Notes: generated from the sequence alone by a model not told the origin. DNA of 58,677 nucleotides from Marinobacterium rhizophilum DSM 18822 (GCF_000378045.1 NZ_KB899118.1:1-58677), one strand, 5' to 3'; shown: positions 32,937-42,003, numbered from the stretch's first letter. A program made the numbers and translations.

Positions 32937-33989
32937 TCAATTCATGGCGCTGACCTGCGCCTCGACTTCGCTCACCAGGTCTGCGCCAACCTTGTCTTTG
33001 AAAGTTGCATAGACCGGCGCCACCTTGGCCTTGAAGCCCGCCAGCGCCTCGGCGGACGGGGTCTGGATATTAACGCCGGCCTCCTGCATCACCTTCGCCA
33101 GATCCGCCTCTTCACTGGCGGCCACCTCACGCTGATACACCATGGCATCCCGGGCGGCCTGTCCTACCAGCGCCTGGTCTTCCGCCGACAGGCGGTTCCA
33201 GAACACATTGCTGGCCAGCATGCCGATGGCTTCAAAGGAGTAATTGACCATGGCTATATTCTTGCTGACCTCATAGAAGCGCGATGCGTAGATCAGTGGA
33301 ATCGGAGAAATGCCGCCATCAATCGCGCCGGCCTGCAACGCGGTAAATACCTCGGCAAAGCTCATGGCCACCGGCACCGAGCCGATGGCGGACCAGGAAT
33401 CGAGATACAGCTCCAGCCCCGGCGTACGAATCTTCACACCACTGATATCATCCACGGTCTCGATCGGGCCCGGGTTGGTATAGAGCTGAAAGAAGCTGCC
33501 CGATCCCCAGGCCAGGGCACGGATACCCTGGGACTCCAGCTTGGCCGACAGCTTGTCGCCCACGGGACCATCCATCACCGCCATGGCGGCATCGGTATCG
33601 GGGAAAATCCACGGCATGGACACCACGACAAAATCCGGATTGAGCTGGCTCAGCCAGGGGGTCGACTTCATGATGATATCGACTGCACCGGCCTGGGCCA
33701 TTTCCAGCTCCACGCGGTCGTTACCGCTGACCAGCGAGCCGTTGGCATAGACTTCAACCTTGTGCTTGGCACCGCTGCGCTCTTCTACCAGTTGCTTGAA
33801 CTTGTTGGCCGCCTTCACCCAGTTGGACGAATCCGACACCGTGGTGCTCAGACGAATGGTATCGGCGCTGGCAGAACCTGCGACGCAAAGGGCACCGGCG
33901 GTCATCACCGCAGCTGCCAGCAGGCTTTTCAGCCCTGAATATTTCAAACCCTGGCGTTTCGAGCTCTGCTGTTTAAGAGTTACGTTCAT
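32937..33989 (-). CDS. dctP: TRAP transporter substrate-binding protein, DctP type (system 3)
   Basis: A 350-residue periplasmic protein with a signal region of about 43 residues (SLLAAAVMTAGALCVAGSASA, then DTIRLSTTV). DDISGVKIRTPGLELY carries the binding arginine; MSFAEVFTALQAGAIDGGIS matches the family motif. Ribosome binding site AGGAG precedes the ATG. It is downstream of an amidase and a racemase-like gene, and likely imports the substrate of that enzyme pair or their product. Confidence 0.92.
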   Translation of the reverse strand: MNVTLKQQSSKRQGLKYSGLKSLLAAAVMTAGALCVAGSASADTIRLSTTVSDSSNWVKAANKFKQLVEERSGAKHKVEVYANGSLVSGNDRVELEMAQAGAVDIIMKSTPWLSQLNPDFVVVSMPWIFPDTDAAMAVMDGPVGDKLSAKLESQGIRALAWGSGSFFQLYTNPGPIETVDDISGVKIRTPGLELYLDSWSAIGSVPVAMSFAEVFTALQAGAIDGGISPIPLIYASRFYEVSKNIAMVNYSFEAIGMLASNVFWNRLSAEDQALVGQAARDAMVYQREVAASEEADLAKVMQEAGVNIQTPSAEALAGFKAKVAPVYATFKDKVGADLVSEVEAQVSAMN

Positions 33990-34043
33990 GGTGTTACTCC
34001 TGTTGCGTTTAGTTTAGATGGCATGAGCCATCGAGCTTTTACA

Positions 34044-35477
34044 TCAGCCGAAAGGCCATTTGGGTGCGGCGAAGGCGTGACCGAATGCCGCTTCGATTAC
34101 ATTGCCCAGCGCCAGAGCCCGGGCATCCTGAAAACGTGGCACGATAATCTGCGCCCCCATCGGCAAGCCGTTCGCGGCCAGGCCGCAGGGCACCGAAATG
34201 GCGGCGTGGAAGCTGTGATTGATAATCGGCGTAAAGACCGCATGGCCACGGGGTGACACGGCCTGGTTATCGATGGTTTTAGGGCCCAGTTGGGTGAACG
34301 GCCAGGCGGTACAGGGCGTGGTGGGCGTGAGCACCGCATCGCAGTGCTCGAACAGGTCCGCCATGGAGCGGTACAGCTGCGCGCGCTCAAAATGGGCCGC
34401 CGCGACCGCGGCGCCGGACAAGGTCATACCCTGTTCGATCTGGGCACCGATATCGGCATCAAACTGCTCGGGGTTCTGCCGCCACGGCTCGCCGTACAGC
34501 GCCGCAAGGCCTGCAAACTGCAAGGTTGCAAAGGCAGCCTCACCGGCACCGGGCGGCCAGACGGGATCGCGCTCCTCAACAATGGCGCCGGCATCGCGCA
34601 GCACTGCCGCCACCTGCCGTATCGCCGTGGCAACCTCCGGCTCCACCGGTACATCCAGCCCGAAGCGCGGGCTCAGCGCGACACGCAGCCCCCTGACCGA
34701 TGCAAGCGCCGCCACCGCGTCATAACCAGGCAGCCCGACGGGGGCATCGGGATCCCTCGCATCACCGCCGGCCAGCACCGGCAGCAACAGGTTGAGATCA
34801 GCAACTCGACGGCTCATCAGGCCAATCACGCCGTTGCCAAACAGCGGCTCCTGAAAGCCGGTGGGGTGTGGAATAAGACCGGCTGAAGGCTTGAAGCCCA
34901 CTACCCCGGTGTGGGAGGCCGGCCGGCGGGTCGAGCCGCCGCCATCGGTACACAGGGCAAAGGGGCCCAGCCCCGCGGCCACCGCCGCCGCGGCGCCGCC
35001 GGAGGATCCCCCCGGCGTCATGTCACGGTTCCAGGGATTGCGGGTCGGACCGTAGAGCCTGTTGGTGGTCACGCCCTTGCAGGCAAACTCTGAACTGTTG
35101 CTGTGACCCAGTATCAACGCACCCGCCTGGCGCAGCCGTTGCACCGCGAGGGCGTCGGCAGGCGCGACAAAGTCGGCAAACAGCCGAGAGCCCTGGCAGG
35201 CCCTTTGCCCCTGCACCCAGAGGGTGTCCTTGACGCTGAAAGGCACGCCGAGCAGTGGCGCCGCCCGGCCCGAACGCTGCAACGCTTCCAGCTCAGCCAC
35301 CTGGCGGCGCACTGCAGCGACATCGAAGCGAATCAAGGCATTGATGGCGGGGTTGCGTGCCTCCACCGCCTCAATAAAGGCCTCGGCAACCTCGGCCAGG
35401 CTCAGCTCGCGCCGCGTCACGGCGTCAGCCAGGCTCTTTGCATCCAGTGCCGGCAAGGTTTCGGACAATCTACTCAT
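34044..35477 (-). CDS. Amidase (amidase signature family)
   Basis: A 477-residue amidase signature enzyme, a second, diverged copy relative to that at 14744. Triad: Lys83 in VPFSVKDTLWV, Ser158 in TPGGSSGGAA and Ser182 in TDGGGSTRRPA, 24 residues apart. No membrane or signal segment, so it is cytoplasmic. It lies between the racemase-like gene (30 bp upstream) and dctP of TRAP system 3 (54 bp downstream), all on the same strand. Substrate unknown; linkage to a hydantoin-racemase-like gene suggests amides or carbamoyl amino acids. Confidence 0.9.
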   Translation of the reverse strand: MSRLSETLPALDAKSLADAVTRRELSLAEVAEAFIEAVEARNPAINALIRFDVAAVRRQVAELEALQRSGRAAPLLGVPFSVKDTLWVQGQRACQGSRLFADFVAPADALAVQRLRQAGALILGHSNSSEFACKGVTTNRLYGPTRNPWNRDMTPGGSSGGAAAAVAAGLGPFALCTDGGGSTRRPASHTGVVGFKPSAGLIPHPTGFQEPLFGNGVIGLMSRRVADLNLLLPVLAGGDARDPDAPVGLPGYDAVAALASVRGLRVALSPRFGLDVPVEPEVATAIRQVAAVLRDAGAIVEERDPVWPPGAGEAAFATLQFAGLAALYGEPWRQNPEQFDADIGAQIEQGMTLSGAAVAAAHFERAQLYRSMADLFEHCDAVLTPTTPCTAWPFTQLGPKTIDNQAVSPRGHAVFTPIINHSFHAAISVPCGLAANGLPMGAQIIVPRFQDARALALGNVIEAAFGHAFAAPKWPFG

Positions 35478-35507
35478 GACACTCCCCTGTCAGGCCGGAA
35501 TCATTCA

Positions 35508-36254
35508 TCAGCTGCGGTGCTCGATGCGGGCCGCCAGCGCAGCACTGAGCCCTCGAGTATCCTTGGCGCCGGGACGGCGATAGGTACCGGTTTCCGGCGC
35601 CTTGAGGTTAAGGCTGACGAGCCCCTCGATCTGCTTGATGGCAGCGGCACAGCAGTCGATCATCGGTACCGGCACGCGGTGACGGATGCGATCCGCCAAA
35701 CCCGACAACGGCGCACCGGCCAGCACGATCACGTCGGCGCCATCCTCCTGCACTGCGGCCAGCGCCAATTCGGCCAGCAGGTCTTCCTTCTCTTCGCGCA
35801 CCCCGCCAATCGACTTGAATGGCTGATCCAGCATGCGAATGGCGCAGCAGCGATCCTGCAGCTGATTCCATTCCACACATTCCTGGTACCAGGCGCCCAG
35901 CGCGGTGGAAAAGGTCACGATGGCGAATTTCTTGCCCAGCATGCAGGCGGTCAGCATGCCCGCCTCGGCCAGACCCACGATGGGAATATCGAACAGCTCC
36001 CGCGCCGCACCGAGCCCGGGATCACCAAATGCAGCAAGAATCGCTCCATCCACCTGTTCATGCTGCTGCGCAAGAATGTCCAGCGCCGCGCTCGCGCCGA
36101 TCACCGCCTCGGCCCGGTTGGCGATATAGGGCACACCGTATGCGCCAGTCGCAGGAATAATCTCGGTGCCCGCCGCGGCATAACGCGCTGCCACTTCGGT
36201 GAGCTGAGTGGTGAGGACTTCAGATGTATTGGGGTTAAGCAAAAGGATTTTCAT
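35508..36254 (-). CDS. Asp/Glu/hydantoin racemase-superfamily protein lacking both cysteines
   Basis: A 248-residue protein that starts MKILLLNPNTSEVLTTQL, the hallmark of hydantoin and allantoin racemases. These enzymes use two cysteines, one in a CFGDPG motif and one in an LGCAG motif. Here the first reads AILAAFGDPGLGAARE and the second IVLAGAPLSGL, so both positions appear replaced (Ala and Gly). The fold looks intact and normal in length. It is the first gene of operon 3, followed by the amidase. It may have lost racemase activity, use another mechanism or bind ligand only. Start at 36254; a perfect operator-like dyad lies 42 bp upstream. Confidence 0.8.
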   Translation of the reverse strand: MKILLLNPNTSEVLTTQLTEVAARYAAAGTEIIPATGAYGVPYIANRAEAVIGASAALDILAQQHEQVDGAILAAFGDPGLGAARELFDIPIVGLAEAGMLTACMLGKKFAIVTFSTALGAWYQECVEWNQLQDRCCAIRMLDQPFKSIGGVREEKEDLLAELALAAVQEDGADVIVLAGAPLSGLADRIRHRVPVPMIDCCAAAIKQIEGLVSLNLKAPETGTYRRPGAKDTRGLSAALAARIEHRS

Positions 36255-36295
36255 AGGTGCCCCTTTAGCGGGTGTTTTTCAATGATACTGTCATT

Positions 36296-36314
36296 ATTGA
36301 ATTCATAATTCAAT
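36296..36314. promoter_or_regulatory. AATTATGAA operator candidate, site 4
   Basis: ATTGAATT-CAT-AATTCAAT, a perfect 8-3-8 inverted repeat whose minus strand reads AATTATGAATT, just upstream of operon 3. Confidence 0.65.
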
Positions 36315-36366
36315 ATTTTTAGTTATGAGTTATTTTTGCACCCGTTTGAGTCCCGGTTAAGAGCCG

Positions 36367-36832
36367 CGCTTCGGCTTTGGCATCCTGCGTCGCCCTACCT
36401 CCTACATCCATGTAGTCGTGCACCACACGTAGGATGTGGCGCAGCGCAGCGAAGCCCACCAACCAAGCAACCCATTGTTGGGCTGCCCCCAACCTACCCA
36501 ACCGCACTCCGGCTTTGGCATCCTGCGTCGATCTTGCTCACCACACGCAGGATGTGGCGCAGCGCAGTGAAGCCCATCAATCGAGCAACCCAGTGTTGGG
36601 CTGCCCCGTACCTACCCGGCCGCGCTCCGGCTTTGACGTCCTGTACCTCGCCGCTCTTATTCACCACACGTAGGATGTGGCGCAGCGCAGCGAAGCCCAT
36701 CAATCGACCGACCCATTGTTGGGCTGCGCCCAACCTACCCAACCGCACTCCGGCTTTGACGTCCTGTACCTCGCCGCTCTTCGGCTTTGGCATCCTGCGT
36801 CGCCCTACCTCCTACATCCATGTAGTCGTGCG
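36367..36832. repeat. Tandem repeat array of ~120 bp, three units, with ~52-bp flanking direct repeats
   Basis: Units start with CCACACGTAGGATGTGGCGC at about 36423, 36541 (CCACACGCAGG) and 36664. Each contains AGCGAAGCCCATCAATCGA-like and CCATTGTTGGGCTGC segments and ends ACCTACCCAACCGC. The array is bracketed by a direct repeat CTTCGGCTTTGGCATCCTGC... through CATGTAGTCGTG (about 36369-36420 and 36780-36831). It lies between operon 3 and the NCS1 permease gene. No coding content. Confidence 0.85.
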
Positions 36833-36869
36833 CATCCCTGCGCCCGCGGCATACGTACATCCTGTACAT

Positions 36870-36899
36870 AAAAAAAAGGGCCCGCATTACGGCGGGCCC
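36870..36899 (-). terminator. Intrinsic terminator of the NCS1 permease gene
   Basis: Stem GGGCCCGC/GCGGGCCC with a short loop, followed on the minus strand by eight T. A canonical rho-independent terminator 31 bp after the stop. Confidence 0.93.
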
Positions 36900-36930
36900 A
36901 AGAGGAGGAAGAAGACTGTGCAGCCTTGTA

Positions 36931-38382
36931 TCAGGCCTGTTGCGGCACCACGACAACGCTGCCGCGCATCAGCACCCAGTGAATGACACCGCCGAGCAGC
37001 GCACCGATCACCCAGCCGTAGCCAGACAGCGCTTCAAGCGCAGGTACCCAGACGGTACCGATAGAGAAGATACCGGCGACAGAGAAGCCCATGATGGCCT
37101 TCTTGTTCCAGCCACCGTCAAAGTAGTAGGCACCCTCGGGGTCGGCCGAGAACAGATCCTGGATATCCAGGTTGCCGCCGCGAATAAGGTAGTAATCCAC
37201 AATCATGATGCCGTAAACCGGTGCCAGCACCGCACCCAGGGTATCGACGAAGCCGGCGATGCCGATCTGGCTGACCACCGACACCCAGAGACCGCCGATA
37301 AAGAACGCGATCACGGCGGCAATCAGACCGCCGGTACGAAAGTTGATCTTGCTCGGCGCCAGGTTGGCAATGTCATAGGCAGGCGGTACGAAGTTGGCCA
37401 CCAGGTTGATGCCGATAGTCGCGGCAAAGAAGGTGATGGCGGCGATTACGGTCAGGAAGGTGTTATCCACCCGCGCAATGATATCGGTCGGGTTGGTCAG
37501 CGCTTCACCAAACAGCACCACGGTGCCGGCGGTGACAAACAGCGCAATAAAGGAGAACACTGCCAGGCTGACCGGCAGCCCCAGCAGGTTGCCTTTCTTC
37601 ATGTCGGCCTCGCTGCGCACAAAGCGCGAGAAGTCGCCGAAATTAATCACCACCGCAGCGAAATAGGCAATCATGGTGCCGACAATGGCAACAAAAGCAG
37701 AGAAGCTGCTGCCCGTATAATCCGAAGCGCCACTGAAGATAGTGCCCACGGCATCCAGCAGACCGCCGCCCGCCTTGTACCAGATCACGGCCAGCAGCGC
37801 GAACATCACCAGGTACACCAGCGGGCCGGCCCAGTTAAGGAAGCGGGTAATCCAGTCAATGCCCTGCCAGAACAGGACAATCTGGAACAGCCAGACCAGC
37901 ACAAAGGCGGTCCAGTCGACGGCGGTCATGCCGAGGAAAGTCGCCGTACTTTCAATAGTGAAAAGGGTATTGATCAGCAGCGCAATGGCCGTGGACGCGA
38001 AGTAGGTCTGCACGCCATACCAGAAGATGGCGACGATACCGCGGATAACCGCCGGAAAGTTGGCACCACGAACCCCCATGCTGGCGCGCGCCATCACCGG
38101 ATAGGGAATGCCATAGCGTACGCTGGGCTTGCCTGAAAGATTCACCAGCCCCATGACGATAAAGCCCGCCAGGATGATGGCGGCAAACACCGCCCAGCCA
38201 TTCAGGCCGTAGGTAATAAAGAGCGACGCGGCCAGCGTATAGCCAAACAGGCTCTGAATATCGTTGGACCAGACATTGAAGATTTCGAACCAGCCCCAGG
38301 TCCGCTTTTCAACCGGAATAGGGGCCAGGTCCTCATTGTGAAGACTGCTATCGATTTTTTTAATTGTTAGATTTTCGCGCAT
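36931..38382 (-). CDS. NCS1-family nucleobase/hydantoin/allantoin:cation symporter
   Basis: A 483-residue membrane protein with about 12 helices. NVWSNDIQSLFGYTLAASL near residues 36-54 and the following GKPSVRYGIPYPVMARASMGVRGA match the substrate-binding helix and loop of NCS1 transporters (cytosine, uracil, allantoin, hydantoin). The N-terminal PIPVEKRTWGWFEIFNVW is also typical. Ligand choice cannot be settled, but hydantoinase, a racemase-like protein and two amidases nearby make a cyclic ureide or pyrimidine likely. It is monocistronic with its own terminator and is divergent from TRAP system 4. Confidence 0.9.
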   Translation of the reverse strand: MRENLTIKKIDSSLHNEDLAPIPVEKRTWGWFEIFNVWSNDIQSLFGYTLAASLFITYGLNGWAVFAAIILAGFIVMGLVNLSGKPSVRYGIPYPVMARASMGVRGANFPAVIRGIVAIFWYGVQTYFASTAIALLINTLFTIESTATFLGMTAVDWTAFVLVWLFQIVLFWQGIDWITRFLNWAGPLVYLVMFALLAVIWYKAGGGLLDAVGTIFSGASDYTGSSFSAFVAIVGTMIAYFAAVVINFGDFSRFVRSEADMKKGNLLGLPVSLAVFSFIALFVTAGTVVLFGEALTNPTDIIARVDNTFLTVIAAITFFAATIGINLVANFVPPAYDIANLAPSKINFRTGGLIAAVIAFFIGGLWVSVVSQIGIAGFVDTLGAVLAPVYGIMIVDYYLIRGGNLDIQDLFSADPEGAYYFDGGWNKKAIMGFSVAGIFSIGTVWVPALEALSGYGWVIGALLGGVIHWVLMRGSVVVVPQQA

Positions 38383-39158
38383 GGTGTTCCACCGTTCTTG
38401 TTAGAAACAGCACCTGCGTCTGTGGGCTGATGAACAGCCCGGCCAGTCCATGCCGACACAGTGCCAATAAGCCATCATCCTTGACTATTCGGCCTCAAAA
38501 GGATTTCAAACATAAACATTTACAATCCAAATAGAACACAACCGAGAACATTTTAAAACAAATTTGTGAACACAATTGTTAACAATTATTCATAGCCGGA
38601 ACCTGCTTCATACGACCGATCACCCTGCTACAGCACGGGAGGGTCCAGTAGAATCAAACAGATATCGGTACGATAAGACCTAAATCGAGGATGTTGCGCG
38701 AAATAAGAAGAATGGGCCATCAGATCCCGTACGTCGAACATTCTTGCCAAGGCAGTGCAACACCAGGACTGGCAGGCGCCTCCAACGCAAACAATTCATG
38801 ATTCTGTGAATTAAAGCGTTAACAAAAAGCACACGAAGCGTCTTCCGAACATCAGACACCGGCTCAACAGCGACAACCCCAGCGCCGGCTCCTCAATGGT
38901 GTAACGGGCGCTGTGGGTCTGGTACAGAAGAATCGGCTGAAAATGCTTTTCAGGTCAGTGATACGCGAGGGCACAGGGAAAGCTCGAATCAATGATCGGC
39001 TTCATTCTCACCGCTATTCAGCACCACCGTTCCCCTTATGTCGCTAAATAGCAGAAACCGGTCGTTGCAAACTATCACAAGGTCGCTCCCTGAACAGCGC
39101 CACGTTCCATTGGCAGAGGATACTGCTTGATCTACCTAAAGGAATGAGATGGAAGATC
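38383..39158. other. Divergent regulatory region, NCS1 permease/TRAP system 4
   Basis: About 775 bp. The stretch 38500-38600 is AT-rich with several dyads, including a perfect 14-bp palindrome AATTGTTAACAATT (38574-38587). The rest has no supported gene; promoter hexamers could not be fixed. Confidence 0.55.
38574..38587. promoter_or_regulatory. Palindromic operator candidate upstream of the NCS1 permease
   Basis: AATTGTTAACAATT is perfectly palindromic, preceded by CAAATTTGTGAACA. It differs from the AATTATGAA motif, so a different regulator is likely, possibly the GntR protein encoded at 42796. Confidence 0.45.
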
Positions 39159-40154
39159 ATGAATTTAAAGCCTGTTGCCGCCGCCCTCTTCGCCCTCACA
39201 AGCATGATGCCCCTCGCGTCCCATGCACAAACCCGCATGGATTTCTCCAATGAATACAACGCCAGCTCCATTCACGCTGAAGGCGACCTGTATTTTATTG
39301 AGCAGGTGAAAGAACTGACCCAGGACGAGGTCAGCATTACGCTCCACACCGGCGGAGCCCTGGGTTTCAAGTCTGCTGATCACTTTTATGCCGTCTCGGA
39401 CAATGCCATTCAGATTGCCGACACCCTGGCAGGAACGCTCAGCGGTATTGACCCTATTTTCCTGCTCTCCTCACTGCCATTCCTGGCGGAAAACGAAGAT
39501 GAAGCTGAAGCGCTCTATAAAATAGCGCGTCCGTACTACGAGCAGGTGTTTGCGGATAACAACCAGGTATTGCTCTACGCATCCCCTTGGCCTGCCAGCG
39601 GTATCTGGGCCAAAAAACAGGTGAACACGCCCTCGGATTTGCAGAATCTGAAAATTCGCACCTATGACAAGAACGGCACCATTACGCTGCGTGAAGCAGG
39701 CGCTTCACCGGTTAAGCTTTCATGGGCCGATGTGGTGCCACAGCTATCGACAGGCGGTATTGAAGCCGTCCTGACATCGGCAGAAGCCGGCGCTAATGGA
39801 AGTTTTTGGGAACATCTGAACAACTACAGCGCCATTCAGTACGCCGTACCGCTCAATATGGTGCACATGAACAAGGACGAGTTCGACGCCCTCGATCAGG
39901 CGCAGCAGCAAGCCGTTTTGCAAGCAGCCAAACAAACAGATGAACATAACTGGCTGGAGGTGCGTTCTCGTGTGAGCGAAAACTACAAGGACCTCAACGA
40001 GCATGGCGTAACGATCCAGAATCCGGTCTCTGACGAACTTTCAGCATCGCTCAAAATCGCGGCCAAACCTGCCATTGCCCAATGGCTGGAAGCGGTCGGT
40101 GAACGCGGACAAATCATCCTGACCCAGTTTGAGAAAAGCGGCAACACACAATGA
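39159..40154 (+). CDS. dctP: TRAP transporter substrate-binding protein, DctP type (system 4)
   Basis: A 331-residue periplasmic protein with signal peptide MNLKPVAAALFALTSMMPLASHA then QTRMDF. DLQNLKIRTYDKNG contains the usual binding arginine; SWADVVPQLSTGGIEAVLTSAEAGA replaces the more common motif and marks a subgroup different from systems 2 and 3. Start at 39159 is preferred to 39144, whose AAAGGA would directly touch the ATG. It is the first gene of a plus-strand operon with four-base overlap to dctQ. Confidence 0.92.
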   Translation: MNLKPVAAALFALTSMMPLASHAQTRMDFSNEYNASSIHAEGDLYFIEQVKELTQDEVSITLHTGGALGFKSADHFYAVSDNAIQIADTLAGTLSGIDPIFLLSSLPFLAENEDEAEALYKIARPYYEQVFADNNQVLLYASPWPASGIWAKKQVNTPSDLQNLKIRTYDKNGTITLREAGASPVKLSWADVVPQLSTGGIEAVLTSAEAGANGSFWEHLNNYSAIQYAVPLNMVHMNKDEFDALDQAQQQAVLQAAKQTDEHNWLEVRSRVSENYKDLNEHGVTIQNPVSDELSASLKIAAKPAIAQWLEAVGERGQIILTQFEKSGNTQ

Positions 40155-40660
40155 TCCGCCGGCTCTGTCGCTGTATTCGCCCGGTCAACCGGCTGGCGGG
40201 ACTGCTGGCGATGTTGCTGATTGTCTACATCACCGGACACATCCTGCTCGAAATCGTTATGCGCCTGTTCGGCACCTCGACCTTTGTGCTGGATGAGTTC
40301 ATCGGTTATGCCGTGGCGACCATGACGTTCCTGGGGCTGGGGTATGCACTTGAGCGCGGCTCGCTGGTACGCGTGAATGTGTTACTGGACCGCATGCCGG
40401 TCCGGTGGCACTGGCTGCCGGACCTGGCGTCGACCCTGGCGGCATTGGCGGCCTTTGCCTGGCTTGCCTGGTTCTGGGGTCAGAATGTCTGGCGCAGTTA
40501 TCAACGCGGAACGATGAGTGAAACACTCGCTGAAACCCCCCTCTGGATTCCAGAGGGAATGGTGCTGATAGGCATGCTGCTGCTTTGCCTCACGCTGCTG
40601 TCCCGCGCGTTACACCTGGTTACGGAGCGCTCCCTGCCCACCCATTCAGGAGTGAACTGA
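40151..40660 (+). CDS. dctQ: TRAP transporter small permease, DctQ type (system 4)
   Basis: A 169-residue four-helix protein: LAGLLAMLLIVYITGHILLEIVMRLFG, FVLDEFIGYAVATMTFLGLGYAL and RGSLVRVNVLLDRMP are typical. The ATG overlaps the dctP stop (ATGA) and the stop overlaps the dctM start (TGATG), so all three proteins are made in a coupled manner. Confidence 0.92.
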   Translation: MIRRLCRCIRPVNRLAGLLAMLLIVYITGHILLEIVMRLFGTSTFVLDEFIGYAVATMTFLGLGYALERGSLVRVNVLLDRMPVRWHWLPDLASTLAALAAFAWLAWFWGQNVWRSYQRGTMSETLAETPLWIPEGMVLIGMLLLCLTLLSRALHLVTERSLPTHSGVN

Positions 40661-41964
40661 TGGATACCGTGATGGTTGCTGTCGGGGTTATAAGCCTGAT
40701 CCTGCTTGTACTGGGGCTGGGTACCTGGGTGTTTGCAGGGCTGGTCATTGTTGCCCTGGGATCACTTGTCTGGCTCGGGGATTTCAGCCTGGATCGCGCC
40801 GGACTGATTCTGAGCCGTATTCTGTTCCGCGCCGGCAGCTCGTGGGAGCTGTCGGCCATTCCACTGTTTATTTTTATGGGGGAACTTATTTTTCGCTCCA
40901 ATATTTCCGAGCGACTGTTTCGCGGGCTGGAACCCTGGACAAATCGAGTGCCCGGCGGAATTTTGCACACCAATGTTGTGGGCTGCGCCCTCTTTGCAGC
41001 GGTCAGTGGTTCAAGCGCCGCCACGACGGCCACCATTGGGAAGATTACAACGACGGAGCTGGCTCGACGCGGCTATGATCGCAACCTGTCCATCGGCTCG
41101 CTGGCCGGTGCCGGCAGTTTGGGGCTGCTGATTCCGCCGTCCATCGTGATGATCGTATACGGGGTGCAGGCAGAGGTTTCTATCAGCCAGTTGTTCATGG
41201 CGGGCGTACTTCCTGGCATTCTGATCGCCCTGCTGTACTCCGGCTACATCGTGGCGATTACCCTGAAGCAACCGCACAAGGCACCTCGCAGTGTCGATGT
41301 CACGGCTACGTTTTTGCAAAGCCTGTGGCTGCTTAGCCCGGTACTGCTGCTGATTGCGCTGGTGATGGGATCCATCTACAGCGGGGTCGCCACCCCGTCG
41401 GAAGCGGCAGCGGTGGGTGTGGCCGCGACCCTGGTATTGCTAGGCTGTGAGCGGCAACTCAGCTGGAACATGTTTCGCGAAGCCTTGGCGGGTACCGTAC
41501 TGAGTGCCACCATGGTGTGCAGTATTCTGGTAGCCGCAGCGTTGCTATCAACCGCAATGGGATATCTGCACCTGCCGCGCGAGCTGGCCAGCTATATCGC
41601 CAGCCTTGAGCTGTCGCCCGCCATGCTGCTTCTGGCTCTGGCACTGTTCTATATTGTGCTGGGACTGTTTCTGGATGGTATATCGATTACGGTCATGAGC
41701 CTGCCGATCACGCTGCCCATCGTTATCCTGGGGGGTTTTGATCCACTATGGTTCGGGGTCTTCCTGGTCATAATGGTCGAACTGGGCCAAATCACACCAC
41801 CGGTTGGCTTCAACCTCTTCGTCCTGCAGGGATTGACCGGGGAGCGTATTGGCCGTGTTGCCTATTCCGCCATTCCGTTCTTTTTGCTGATGTGCGTTGC
41901 CGCACTTCTGGTGAGTATTTTTCCGGAAATCGCCCTGTGGTTACCGCATAAACTCACGGGTTAA
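40660..41964 (+). CDS. dctM: TRAP transporter large permease, DctM type (system 4)
   Basis: A 434-residue polytopic protein starting MDTVMVAVGVISLILLVLGLG. Motifs: LFAAVSGSSAATTATIGKIT, GSLGLLIPPSIVMIVYGVQAEV, and VELGQITPPVGFNLFVLQGL. Start at 40660 follows CAGGAG; the open frame upstream belongs to another frame of dctQ. A stem-loop 9 bp after the stop probably ends the operon. The GntR gene beyond it is convergent. Confidence 0.93.
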   Translation: MDTVMVAVGVISLILLVLGLGTWVFAGLVIVALGSLVWLGDFSLDRAGLILSRILFRAGSSWELSAIPLFIFMGELIFRSNISERLFRGLEPWTNRVPGGILHTNVVGCALFAAVSGSSAATTATIGKITTTELARRGYDRNLSIGSLAGAGSLGLLIPPSIVMIVYGVQAEVSISQLFMAGVLPGILIALLYSGYIVAITLKQPHKAPRSVDVTATFLQSLWLLSPVLLLIALVMGSIYSGVATPSEAAAVGVAATLVLLGCERQLSWNMFREALAGTVLSATMVCSILVAAALLSTAMGYLHLPRELASYIASLELSPAMLLLALALFYIVLGLFLDGISITVMSLPITLPIVILGGFDPLWFGVFLVIMVELGQITPPVGFNLFVLQGLTGERIGRVAYSAIPFFLLMCVAALLVSIFPEIALWLPHKLTG

Positions 41965-41972
41965 ACCCCGTT

Positions 41973-42003
41973 CAGGAGCGAGAGATTCAGTCTCTTGCTC
42001 CTG
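41973..42003 (+). terminator. Stem-loop after TRAP system 4
   Basis: CAGGAGCGAGAGA pairs with TCTCTTGCTCCTG (13 bp with one G-T) around TTCAG. A weak T-rich stretch follows (CCTTTCCCCTTC), so termination is probable, not certain. Confidence 0.65.
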
